55,168 bases of DNA from Chara braunii (lineage: Eukaryota; Streptophyta; Charophyceae; Charales; Characeae), in contig BFEA01000383.1 of the NCBI GenBank assembly GCA_003427395.1, positions 646,746-701,913 of the forward strand, read 5' to 3'. The first letter of the stretch is position 1; each line of letters starts with the position of its first letter. The notes beneath the pieces are model-generated. The model was not told the DNA's origin. It saw only the letters and a program-made list of their open reading frames with translations, and searched no databases. Shown piece after piece: positions 19,334 through 30,688 of this stretch. The translations under genes and the position numbers were made by a program.

Positions 19334-20474
19334 ACGACCTCCCGCTTTAGGGGTACGAAAATTATTTTGGGGGTTCGACTCCTCCTTAAGGCGGTCTTAA
19401 AACGATTTGGGGTCTAAACGAACGCTTTAATGGTTTAGTAATTTTTTGGGGGGTAGAAACTAGTTTTGGGGGTACGCAATGTTAGTTGGGGGAATGACTC
19501 ACCTTGGTGTGGGTACATAAACTATTTTGGGAGTGAGAGTGAGAATAAAAAGGGGTGTGATTTACTTTTGTCCTCCGAACGATGGGGGGGGCAACGACCC
19601 CTCGCTTTAGGGGTACGAAAATTAACATGGGGGTGCTAGTTCCTCTCAAGATGGGCTTAAATCGATTTGGTGTTTAAAGTTCTGTAAACGATTATTGGGG
19701 GGGCTTGAGGGACGTCCTTAAGGTTTAGTTACGTTTTTAGGGGTCGGAGTGTGACGTAAGGGGGGTAGAAACTAGTTTTGGGGATACGCAATATTAGTTG
19801 GGGGTACGCAATATTAGTTGGGGGTATGACTCACCTTTATGAGGGTACAAAAACTATTTTGGGAGTCCGAGTGGGAATAAGTAGGGGTGTAATTTAATTT
19901 TGTTGTCCGAACGATATGAGGGAGGGACGACCCCCCCGCTTAAGGGGTACGGAAATTATTTAAGGGACCTGACTCCCCCTTAATGCAAGCTTAAATCGAT
20001 TTGGGGTCTGAACGATTATTGGGGGGGGGGGGGGACACACCGCTTTAAGAATTCAGTGATTTCTTTTGTTCAGAGTTGGAAGTAGGGAACGTAGAAACTA
20101 GTTTTTATGATACATATTGTTAGTTGGGGGTATAACTCACCTCTGTAATGGTATAGAAAGTCTTTTGTGAGCGGGAGTGAAAATAATGAATGATATAATT
20201 TAATTTTGTTGTCCGGACGATGTAAGGGGGGTGCGACCCCCCGTTTTAGTAGTACGGAAAATATTTTCGGGGTCTGACTCCCTCTTAAGACGGGCTTAAA
20301 TCGATTTGGGGTCTGAACGATTATTTGAGGGGGGGTTACCGACTGCTTTAAGGGCTTAAAAATCTTTTTGGGGGTCGGAGTTTGAAGTAAGAGGGGTAGA
20401 AACTAGTTTTGGGGGTACGCACTTTTAGTTGGGGGTATGAATCACCTATGTAAGGATACATAAATTGTTTTGTT
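19334..20474. repeat. Satellite array C
   Basis: About 3.7 monomers of the same satellite, corresponding in order to the array A units near 3730-4560 (for example GACACACCGCTTTAAG near 20033 matches 4442). It contains a local duplication of GCAATATTAGTTGGGGGTA (19786-19822) and a 14-base G run near 20018-20033. It ends inside the ACATAAACTATTTT motif, where the gag pseudogene begins. Confidence 0.9.
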
Positions 20475-21158
20475 TCCTCTATTCATACCGTTCTCGGTTT
20501 CCCAATCTTTGGCCAACGTACTGATCTGCTCCAGTGACAATTTCTTGTGTGAAACCGTCGTCAGAGTCCTGACTATTGCAACCATTTCATCCAATCTGAG
20601 AAGGTAATGTTGAGCTTGATTGAAAATTTTCTATCTTTTATTGTCAGCGAAGTTGGTCAGGAAGATATGACATCTATGAGCCTCGTCCAAATACGGGATT
20701 CTTCTAGCTGTCCTAATAAAAGTCTGGAGGAAAATATTGAAAGTGTCATACTTAGCTATTCTCATGTTCATGAGATCCTTAGTAGTGGTTGGAACAAAAT
20801 CTTTCTCAAACTCTCTTTTCATTTTTTCCTTGACTTCTTCCCATGTAGTGACCTCTCTCATTTATTCTTGAACAACCAACCTCGAGTCAGTGTCACAGTA
20901 TGATAGAAGGTGTTTAAGTCGTTGTTTGTCTGTCCAACCATAACTGAGCCTGAATAATTCATATTCATCAAATAAATAATTCACTTGATGTCCTATGAAG
21001 CATGAAATCCTTTCATCTGGTCTTTTTGCTCTTGCAATATCTGACCCTTCTTTTATAGAGTCAGCTCTCTCAACCAACTCTCGTATAGCCCCGACCACGG
21101 TCTCTTCATGACTCCCTACAGAAGAGCTAGGTCTCCCTCGTCCAGCCATTTTGACCAT
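20475..21158 (-). pseudogene. Ty3/gypsy gag, truncated by the satellite
   Basis: A single minus frame of about 228 codons, broken by two in-frame stops (after SRLVVQE near 20862 and after ADNKR near 20628). It starts MVKMAGRGRPSSS and contains the plant retrotransposon gag core: F.LSYGWTDKQRLKHLLSY, then TWEEVKEKMKREFE, then YDTFNIFLQTFIRTARRIPYL. The last readable part includes HKKLSLEQISTLAKDWE, after which satellite sequence begins without a break in phase. Gag would form the virus-like particle of an LTR retrotransposon. No zinc knuckle or pol follows, because the element is cut off. Its tRNA-Asp primer site lies 2.15 kb upstream on the same strand. Confidence 0.8.
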
Positions 21159-23309
21159 AAATCTTCCTTTAACGTTTTCTCATCTTTCTTCTTGTTACTC
21201 TTGACCTCTTCTTTCCACTCTCAATCCCTCACTCTTCTCGCAAGAGATACAAGTGTGTCTCTCTCCTGCCTTATTTGTTCTATCCCTTGAAAATTGGGTA
21301 CGTAGAGAGTCTAGGCAATAATAGTCTGAGTGGTGATCAATGACAACGCAATTCTTCTCAGTCTTCGAATATAATACTCGATCAGTTATCTCTCATCATC
21401 TCTACTCAGTCTTTTGTTATATCCTTTCACAGTTTCCAAAATCATAAAGTACCGTGCCAGATTTATAATCTCATAGTCAAATTGCATTGCTTATGAACTG
21501 TTGCTAATTCTCCTGTAAAGAGAAACCCGTTATCTAGAAGAGTGGTAAGATACTCTCACAATGGTCCACATTTTCACTACCTTCAGCAAATAGTTGATCT
21601 CAGTCTGGTCAGTGACGGCTCTCGAAGCAGAGTCTCTCATCCGATCAAAAAAAGGTTGTAATAACTTAAGTTTATCCAAAGCAGAAAGACTTATGTCTGA
21701 GATGCGAAGAGTGTCTTCTCTCTTGACTACCCTCCTTCCAATACAACCCCAAATGTTAGTTGTTCAATAGAGTCAGTCATTATTGCTCATTATGAACAGT
21801 GTAAGGAGAGCTAGCTCTCAGGATGGGTGTAGTCAGGGATCTCAAACTGGTGCTCAAAGATATTTATAAGTAAGAATTTTATCACCATTGTGGAGTCATT
21901 CTCTCACATTCCAAATAATCAGCTTCCTTCTCTAAACATGCTGGGGCGAAAATTCTTACGTCCAAGTTGTCAATATTATGAAATTTGACTACTGGAATGT
22001 GAAATATTATACGTTCGCTTACACATATTTCATATCTCATAATTACAAAGGAATTATCGGACTTTGTCACTTCATAAAGTCTGCCTCTCACAACAGTTAT
22101 CCTTTCTTTCGAGAGTATTCTTCTTGAGTCCTCTTCAGCTTCCATATAAAATTTACCATTGTTGATCATTTGTTCCTTGACAAATTAATACCAGGTACAT
22201 GAGGAGTTACAAATCCCTCAAAGATGGTAAACCGAGTGGATCCAGTGAAACAGTATTTTTCCTTCTCAAAATTATTTTTCTCTTCCAAGACAGTTTCCTC
22301 AGCAAATTCTCAACATTTGTCATACACAGCATCAACATTTCTCTCTTTGGGAACATAGATCCTCACATCATATGTGTCAAACTCCATGAAGTAAAATATC
22401 AGAATATAAAACCGTTCTTGTTCCCATTCACTATCGACAATCTCATACTTCACAGTCTCGTATGGGAACACTTCTTTCTTACTTGGAATATTCAATGATT
22501 TCAGGAGGTACTCAACCTTTTCTTTGCTTGGACCTAATCTTTGCCAAATTTTGACCTTCGTCGTCTGATTCCCTCAACTGTAATTTCTTTCGTTCTCATG
22601 ATAGTCTACTCATTTCCCCCACTTCAATATCATGTTAATGATTGACAGTCAGTTACTTCCGTCACGGTAACTGTTAGGGATAAGAGGAATACAAATTGTC
22701 TCATAGGTTATTGGAATGAACCCCCATTCCACTTTCTTCTTTCGCTTGATTAGATCTGCCCTTGCATCGTAGATTGAATGAACTGCAATTTCTCATAACC
22801 AGTTAAAGTTATCGTCATCATTGCAACCTCTCTTCTTGCCATAGGGACGAATATCAAAGATATCTCCCTCCAAGAAGCAAGCCAACACTACACAAAGGTC
22901 GAATCGCCAGAATGGTAGACCCAACAGTGTTCAGACTGATAGGGGAGCATCCCTTTAGAAGTGAGTTTAGAAAGTTATTTCAATGCACTGTCGACTAACA
23001 TTGTCTGAATCAGATTTACTCTCTTCTCTTCTGATTTCTTACAATTGTCAAGGGCGCGTAAAACATACATGTGATTAAGTCTGACTCTCTCTAATAAATA
23101 ATGTCAGTCTCCTTCTCCAGTCCAATATGGTACCTCACACATGAAAAATAAAACTCAGTTAGCAACGGAGATTTCCCAGAGAATAGTGTCTCAATCAAGA
23201 CAGTAGAGTCAGTCTGAAAATTCAGAGATTGTCAACAGTTCTCAAGCCCTAGCCAAAGCTCAAAGTTGATGCTGACCCAAACTCATTTTAGACATAAAAA
23301 TTTTTCATG
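21159..23309 (-). other. Leader of the gypsy element with coding-like fragments
   Basis: Between the primer site and gag. Two minus frames look coding: 22169-21882 and 22580-22310 (including KVKIWQRLGPSKEKVEYLLK before the first ATG). They share a pattern of F.I....F...D..DVRI[FY][VA]P. The family is not recognised. They could be an extra ORF carried in a long leader, or an older inserted gene fragment. The rest is A/T-rich and without motifs. Confidence 0.4.
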
Positions 23310-23327
23310 TCCCCGGCAACGGCGCCA
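23310..23327 (-). other. Primer-binding site complementary to tRNA-Asp
   Basis: The minus strand reads TGGCGCCGTTGCCGGGGA, the exact 18-base complement of the 3' end of plant-type tRNA-Asp including CCA. Such a site marks the junction of a 5' LTR and the internal region of an LTR retrotransposon. The orientation agrees with the gag at 21158-20475, so the LTR should lie at higher coordinates. Confidence 0.85.
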
Positions 23328-23830
23328 TTTTTATCACACTTTTTCCAGTCGAGCCACTTCGGGCGACCAGAAAGCCAACAGGCTGTCACGAAAGATTTTG
23401 ATGATTTTTACTGTAAATAAAATAAATTAAGTTAAGCAAATTCTCTCCTGTTGTGTGCGTCCGGCTTCGAGCAAGACCCTTCAATTGCAGTTTTCGCCAG
23501 TCCCCAATTTACTAATTTTGAGAACTGTGACATGATCATCTTAGAACACAATCATCAATTGAGTCAATGCAAATGAAACAAGATCAACTGAATCGAGCAA
23601 AGGCAAGTATGAAAGAGGGACGAATGAGAACTTATAATAATCTCAGGAAAGTACAGATGAATAGACACGACGAGCACTAATCAAGAGTCCTCACTCATCT
23701 CTCTAAAGTCTTATCATTCATTTCTCGTATTGGCTGTGCGTCTCTTGTGCCTCGAACCATGCATATGTAACCCCTGAGATTGGGGCCTCTGAATGTAAAG
23801 CCACATGAAACCCGGAAGTTCCGAGCACTT
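23328..23830 (-). other. Probable 5' LTR of the gypsy element (boundaries unknown)
   Basis: The position next to the primer site implies LTR sequence, but a second LTR is not in the window and no TG..CA boundary can be set (the bases next to the primer site read GTGATAAAAA on the minus strand). It contains A/T-rich sequence and a TTATTTTATTT stretch. Confidence 0.4.
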
Positions 23831-24440
23831 TCATCCAAGTCCCATGATACAGAAATTCACCATAACACAAAACTTCTCCCACATAGTAGGAAGATATGGT
23901 TGAGAGAAAATCCCTCGTCTAAGATGCCGGAACTCAGATGATTCGGTTACCGCCTCGTAGTCAATCACAGTAAGGAAATATATCTCTTGGTCAAATCCAC
24001 CAAGTCGCCCCAGCAAGAGCCATCTGTGAGAGTTAAGGGAATTGGAGGCTTGGGGTAGTAAATATAGAGTTTAGGTATGAAGCTACGGATGAACTTTGTC
24101 CCATTTTCATCGAGCTTTTTTTTTCTCTCCTCAAGGTACCTGGTAGCCAAAATCTGGACTGACTCGATGGGTTTTGTCCATACTCAGTGTTAATTGGAGT
24201 TTGTCTCTAAGGAACGATTCCAATTCAGATCTCAGTTTCACTGCTTCTGATCGTGGACCAGAGATTNCTACNAGAAAATCATNTGCGAAGCGGATGTAAT
24301 GCATCCTTCGGTTCCAATGCGTGGGATTCAGATGCGAAGCGTCTGCTCTTCGAGCCTTGTTATATTCACGGATAGTTGTTTCTATAAAATGGTCGAGTTC
24401 ATTAAGGTATATATTTGATAGTAATGAGTATCTTTACCTC
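23831..24440 (-). pseudogene. Group II intron reverse transcriptase/maturase fragment
   Basis: The minus frame from about 24437 reads SLLSNIYLNELDHFIE, then HYIRFA(x)DFLV.ISGPRSEA, then ESFLRDKLQLTLSMDKTH. This is the palm of group II intron RTs (LtrA/mitochondrial type; family pattern PLLSNIYLNELD and YADDFL.G). The catalytic Asp codon reads NAT because of an N at 24283. After a frameshift, ARKKKLDENG-like and FIPKLY and WGDLVDLTKRYIS segments (24150-23970) and DYEAVTE..FRHLRRGI (to 23831) fit the thumb/maturase region in broken frames. The N-terminus is not recognised. Group II intron ORFs are organellar, so this may be a nuclear copy of mitochondrial DNA. Confidence 0.7.
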
Positions 24441-25480
24441 TTTTCACATACAGTCTCAGGTCGAGAATAGTGTATGCTGCAAAATTGGTGAGAACAACAA
24501 AAACGGATAGGTCTCCCTGTCTGAAGACAACTGCACTGATGTACCGATACTGGACTGCATCTTTGAGGGCTATGCTGTTGAGACCGACCAAGACTGCTTC
24601 ACTAACAGGAACAGTCTGGACTGCACTCCTAGGCAGAGGTGAATACTTAAGCGAGTCCCACCATCTCAATTTCTTTGGTGAATGCATTGACTCACCAATG
24701 TTGTTTTTTGTGTTTTTTTTCATGAGATCACTGTCTGATTCTTGGTCGAGATAACCTGGTAACCTGAATGACTAAAGTTGTTGAAATAACAGATCACTGA
24801 CTATTAACCGCTTAATTACGAGAGGATGAGAGAGTTGCAGATTGTTGATCGTTGGGTGTTATTTGACGTTTGAGGATAACTGATAGGGGAATCTTGGAAC
24901 CTTTGTGTTCACTTGAGCCTTTCTAGGAATGAGTCGGTGCTATGTAGCTTGCCATTATGATCTCGAAGATAAAATACATATTCAACGAAATTTTCCTCAA
25001 CCCTCCGAATTGTAACCTCCCTCAAGACCATTTTCAAGTGCTCCATACTCAGAACAACCTTGTCTTCCCTGTTTTCATACTTCTCCATAATAACCTCACA
25101 TTTCATCACTAAGATTTCACCTACCTTCATGATTTTTTCCACTCCCCGAGGTTTAAACCATGGATAATGCAGTCTGCGAAAGGCTTTGGCGGGGGTGCGC
25201 TCAAGTTTAGAGACAGATATGAAAATTAGCTTAGAAAGTTAAGAGTCCGTTCTAGGAGCCCTATCTGAACGTTGCTGGACAATTATCTTCTCCGTCGGTC
25301 TTGGTCCGTAGGGTTTTATTGAGCATAGGTTGAGTATTCATACAAGTCTGTGGTTGAGTGAGACTCTATAGTCATTGTTCTAGGAGGGTATTGAAGTCAA
25401 ACAGCTAGATTTTACTGGGATGGGTCACAGAGGCAATCGAGACGATACCATTTAACCTTACCAGAGCGACTGCTGAATAC
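24441..25480 (-). other. Coding-like minus fragments, unknown
   Basis: 24723-24382 and 25142-24909 are minus frames with mixed composition. The second (MEKIMKVGEILVMKCEVIME start, FVEYVFYLRDHNGKLHSTDS later) looks protein-like, but no family is recognised. A GTGCTATGYAGCTYGYCATT word occurs at 24936 and again at 25644, so a segment of this region is duplicated. Confidence 0.3.
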
Positions 25481-28400
25481 GGTTTCAAGTTGCCGGTTCA
25501 CGCGCTCGGCTTGAGAGTTGAGCACCTCGAGGGAGGTTACCCATCAGAAGCTGTCCGAACATTGATCCACAACATGCAGGAAATAGTAATGGTATCGGGT
25601 ACTGTCGTAACCGGCTCAACCCCCCCCTTAGTGAGGAACCTGTGCTATGCAGCTCGTCATTATGTTCATGAAACTAAAGCACGAGCTCTGCACATTTGTT
25701 CTTTCCTCATTCGGTTTGATATTTTTTTAGATCCAGCTTCAAAACCTCTCGGTATTCACCCTCCAGATCACTCAACACATTTCTGGTTATCTCTGAGTTA
25801 TGCAGTGAAGTTCCACTAATGAGCCTATTCGCATACGGCAATGTCATTAATGTTGCTGTTACCATACGTGAGCCCCCTTCAGTATAGTATATAAAGCGCC
25901 TCAGCGCATAGCTTTAGTCCGTACGCTTGGCACAAATTTTCATCATATTATTATCTTATCTCAGTCCTAGCGATCTCTTGTAGGCGATGCAGAGTGCCAC
26001 TAATCACAGCTACTAGCCCTGTGCACGTTCCCCGCTCACATGTAAGTCAGATCACTACTCTCAGGCACAACGCCATATAGTGCTCATTTTAATTTTGGCT
26101 CATCTACAGTACAAACACTGCGGGATAGAACTTGCTATAACATGGCCGACAGACTCGTTAATCCTGGTTCAGAACACAATACTTTTATTTAGTCACCCTC
26201 AATCAATAATTTAGCAAGAATGTAAGTTACTTTTGTCAAGATTTTTCCTCTCTGACCCATCAAGCCGATTGGAGAAACACAAAATCAGGCGCTTAGAGCC
26301 GCTTGATGGCTCACCATGTGACCGTTTTCATGTCTCCTCCACACGAGAATGAACAAATGAGGGAGGAGTGTGACAACCCTCCTCTCCACTCGGCTTCGTC
26401 AAGAGTCTAACGTTTTACATTTGACTAATCATTGGCAGAACCCACTTACGACCCCTCCGTGTTTCTCTTCTTTTGTTACCCGCCAACCACAGGCAGCCCG
26501 TTCTCGAAACTCACATAGAGGACTTAACCGAGGGTACGTATCACTTGTCACAGTACTGACCAAGTAGTATGCTAGACTTGGCCTTTCCACAACTCACAGT
26601 TGTAACAGGAGGACCTATCTCCTTTCGGCTAAAGGTGGGTTTGTTCAACAGAGTTTTATTTATTATCCAACCAGTTCCCTTTTTACCATAGCTTCGTCAA
26701 GGAAGGGAGTTGATCATGAGGAAAGGTATGGAGAAAGGGGTCGAAACCTTTTCTTTTGCCCTGATCTTTGCCCACTAGTCACAAGCGATATTGACAACCT
26801 TTTCGATCTCAACCAATGGGATTTTCTCCTTCCACTCACGGGTAAGTTACTCAGGGTTGTCGGTGTCCATCAGCCCAGCTCGCACGAGATCCCCTGATAG
26901 AATTGGTCGCCACAGCCTGTGTGACTTCTCATTAGTAGCCAGATTCGGGATGGTTGTGAAAGCCTAACCAGGATAAAGCACGTTGTTTACTGACAAACCA
27001 GCAATGTTAACAATCGATTGCACTTATTTGTTTCCCCCACTCGCTTTGGATGAGAACAACTTCTTCTCTTGCACAATCCATTAATGACCGAGTCATCACA
27101 TAGAGCGCGGTCAAATAAAAAAAGAAATGTTATGTAACTTGCACCGTTGATAGCATCATCATTATTTACTCGTGCCTTTTGTACGTGATTTAAGAAAACT
27201 TGTCTACGCGCTCGACCTCATACTGCATTAACACTATTGACTCAAGTACCAAAACAACTGTCGAATAAAACACTACCCAGGTCTGATCAGCATCGTGTCT
27301 TCCCCTAGCGCATTCACTAAATAGTAAATACCCTTCATCCCTGTTGTATAGCCAACCATAACACCCCTCACTCGAGAGGCGACACAATTTTTATAGCCTA
27401 AGTAGGTCGCCCATTTTAATTTTCCCTCTCACTTTTCTCCCCATATCTCATATTTGTACACACATCACTCATATTCCATCACCTCGATACCGTCTAGTCA
27501 CTGCTTCACAGAGAGATTATCTCACGTATCTAGATGAGGGTTGCAGCGACTGCTAGCTGGAATTTAATGGTAATAATAACATCATCGACATCATGTATGT
27601 TCGTCTCTCATAGAAGCCTTGCTAAAAACTCAGACTGGCAAGGAGGATGTGCTGCTTCTAGAGGATTAACCCGCGTTAGCAATGCCATAGGATGGCATTA
27701 ACTGATATATTTCCTCGTTCCAGACTCCAATAGGCCATCATCCTCCCTTCTTCGAGTTGTTGCCTGTGTTCGGTGTAGCCCCTTCTTTCTCAAGTTCGTT
27801 TTCTGCAGACCCGAAAGGTACAAGACCGCGCTACGTCATACATGGCGGCAGCTGCAAGGGAAACCTCTCCCACTCACCCTCTCTAAGCTATGCCTGCCTT
27901 GACCACGCGAACATGCTAGCGCCGCGAGATAGCCCTTAGCCACTCAATGCCTTATGTAGTCAACGGTTAGCACGGTATCACACTGATCCCGCTCAGACCG
28001 CAAGAAGCGTGTGTGTAGGTCCCTCCCTCGTCTCGTTTACTTCGAGAGAATTGTCCCCATAGCCACGAGCCTAGAAAAGCACGCACACCTTCCAGCTCCT
28101 GAAAGGACGAGAAGAGAAACAACCTCCTCTCCGAGAATGCGGCGAAAACCAATCCCAGGTATTACAAGTAAGAGATGATTGGCAAGTTGTCTCGCAACCC
28201 CTTTGCTTCTTCCTCTTAGCAGCTGTGAGCGTGACTTTCTCCCAATCTTGTCCGCCTATCTCACTCTTTCTCGTGATAGCTCGCTCGCTGTCTCACTGAT
28301 CACGGTTGAAGTCCACAGTACGAGAACCCTCAATCCATCCACGTGCGCTTATTCAAGAAAGCAAAGTCGTTAGGCACGAATCAAGAGGAGCAAGCACGTA

Positions 28401-30289
28401 CTCTCTCCGGCCAAGAGACCGAGCACATGGCGAAAACCCCCAAGCCTTCGTCATGCTCCATGAGCCTAGTTTTTACCTCTCCGATCACAGTTGATCTCCG
28501 CTCCCCACTACTTAATGCTCTTGCAGGTCGGCCTCTGGGCCTCTCTCAACTGGTACTGCAGACGGGTGATCTCGGCGCCACCACTCCCACCCGTGCCAGG
28601 ATTAGGTCGCCTCTGCGTCACTCATTTCAAACTCCCTTTCGGAGTTCCCGTCGAGGCGCTTCTCCTCCCTGGTCGTAGTCCCAGTCGACGAATCATCCTC
28701 ATGGTAAGTGACTGTTACCCGCATACCCGCAGTCACTTTGTATCGCCTGCACCTCTGCTTAGCTCTGCACCGATTGCTTGGGTAACCACGTGGTCAGGAA
28801 GTAACCGCCTAAGCAGCAAATGTCTTGTGATATATAAGAGGCCGAGCTACATCCTCAACCTCACTCACAGCATACGAGTCAAGACAAAGGTACCGACTGT
28901 TGTTACTTATTATGGTGGACAGTTTGTTTTTCTTGGCTGCCTCGACCGCATGACCACTGTTATATTAATTTTTCAATTCCATTTTTTAGTCCATGGCGCG
29001 ATGATGGCGGACTAATCCGCCAGTTCTTTTACACTAGCGGACCCTGAGCTCGAACTAATTTATTTTGTCTTACCGTCTGAACCTTTGACTAATTTAAACC
29101 ATAGTTGTTGTATTCTACGCAACCTCTTCTAGTTTCCTTATAACCCTTCGGGCCTTGCGACCGAAAAATTTTAATTGTTACTAACCCTTACTTGTTGTCC
29201 TACATGTCGTATCACTGCGTATGGCCACCTAACAACCTCCACCTCTGTGGTCGAGAATTTGCTTCACTGCGCCATGCCAAAAAAAATTCTCACTTTTTAC
29301 TCTAGACTATCCCCGACACGACAACCAACGTCGATAATCTATCGGATGCAAAAACATGAGCAAATAACCTTGTAAGCGTATTTGCTTCGACAGTTTTCAC
29401 GGACCCCATCAAGCAACGTCCCTGTCGCTTGGGAATCTAAATGCAAACAAAGCCTTCTAACGTGACAAGTTGTCAAAATGCGATTTCTAGATGAAGTTGC
29501 GGTTTGAAGACCGTCACTGCACCCCTTGACGTGACCATACTGCCATGATTTTAACCTGGGTCTCCCACATATAAAAAAAATGATAATTCCCCAAAAAAAT
29601 TATTTCATATAATCCCGAGTGGGGATACTAGATCCGTACTACAATTATGGAGGTCACCAAGGAAGACAATGATAGCTCCTCCCCTCAAATTTAGACTTTA
29701 TTTACCAGGATCTTGTTGGTTGTCCGAGGAGTTATGAATCAGAATTGAATCCCACACTTTGGACGCGTGTCTTAACCTAAGTCAAATTTTACCGTTTCAC
29801 CCAAAGTCTAATGCGAGGGTCGACGACCTTAGCCTCAATCCACCACAGTCGATTGATCAGGCCGAAACTGTGACCGACCACATTGTCATTTTAATGGTGG
29901 TACCCGTATTGGTTACGCAATATTGGGTACCGTCCTCCTATTAAAATTTTTTAAACCTGACTATTGATCCTTCCGATATCTACCTGAACCAATTTCATCA
30001 TTAAGTAGGGTCCCCCTTAGGTTTCAGTTCCAGGTCGTAATCGAAAGGTCTGGTGCCTGGTTATACTTTGTCAGCAGCCCATGCTGGGATTTACGTCCCA
30101 ACGATGCCAATTTTCCACCATGGGCTTGGTAATTTTAAGTCCCTCAGACTGACCTTCTAGAGTGGATAAACGATGTTCATTTAAAATATACACAAAAATA
30201 ATTTGACAAAATATTTTTTTATCATCTCGTCAGTTGCAGCTTAATGGATGGATGAACCCGATTGAACGTATATATCTATGTAGCACCGT
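25481..30289. other. 4.8 kb without recognisable genes
   Basis: I find no domain, RNA gene or clear tandem repeat. The longest frame, 28491-29015 plus (174 codons), overlaps other frames of similar length and matches no motif I know. The base composition is mixed and the content looks like old decayed repeat DNA. The part from 25640 resembles 24930 over about 40 bases. Confidence 0.4.
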
Positions 30290-30620
30290 ATTCGTGCTCG
30301 GAGGTAAACGCGAACATGTTCGCGCGAACGTGAACAAGCGTTAAAAACCCTCCGAATGTGAACGTAAACACTATTAAAAAAAACAAAATTTTATAAACAT
30401 TTGAAACAAATATATGTTATGTAAAATAACAATACAAGCAACTTTTGTCTAGGAGTCATGTTGAAATTCATAATCGACAATGAGTTAAAAATTAAAAACG
30501 GAAAAAAAAAAACATTTTTTTTTTTTACGAACAAAAATTATGTTCGTCCGAGCATGTTCACGAGCTGTTCATGCGAACACGAAGGGGCGCGAACACGTTT
30601 GCAATGCTACGCATATATCG
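30290..30620. mobile_element. Candidate fold-back element rich in TGTTCG words
   Basis: The outer ends are loosely inverted (TAGCACCGTATTCGTGCTCG near 30281 against TAGCATTGCAAACGTGTTCG on the minus strand near 30609). Both ends carry clustered GTTCGCGAAC-like words, and the centre is A-rich. No coding capacity. No target duplication could be confirmed. Confidence 0.35.

Positions 30621-30622
<2 letters not shown>

Positions 30623-30682
<60 letters not shown>
30623..30682. repeat. (AT)n microsatellite
   Basis: About 30 uninterrupted AT units, followed by GTGTGTAT. Ile/Tyr repeat frames across it are artefacts. Confidence 0.97.

Positions 30683-30688
<6 letters not shown>

Noticed and set aside
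1603-20474. Telomeric repeat
   Set aside because: TTTAGGG-like words occur only once per satellite monomer and are never in tandem.
28491-29015. 174-codon plus frame
   Set aside because: No motif, overlaps other frames of similar size, composition not clearly coding.
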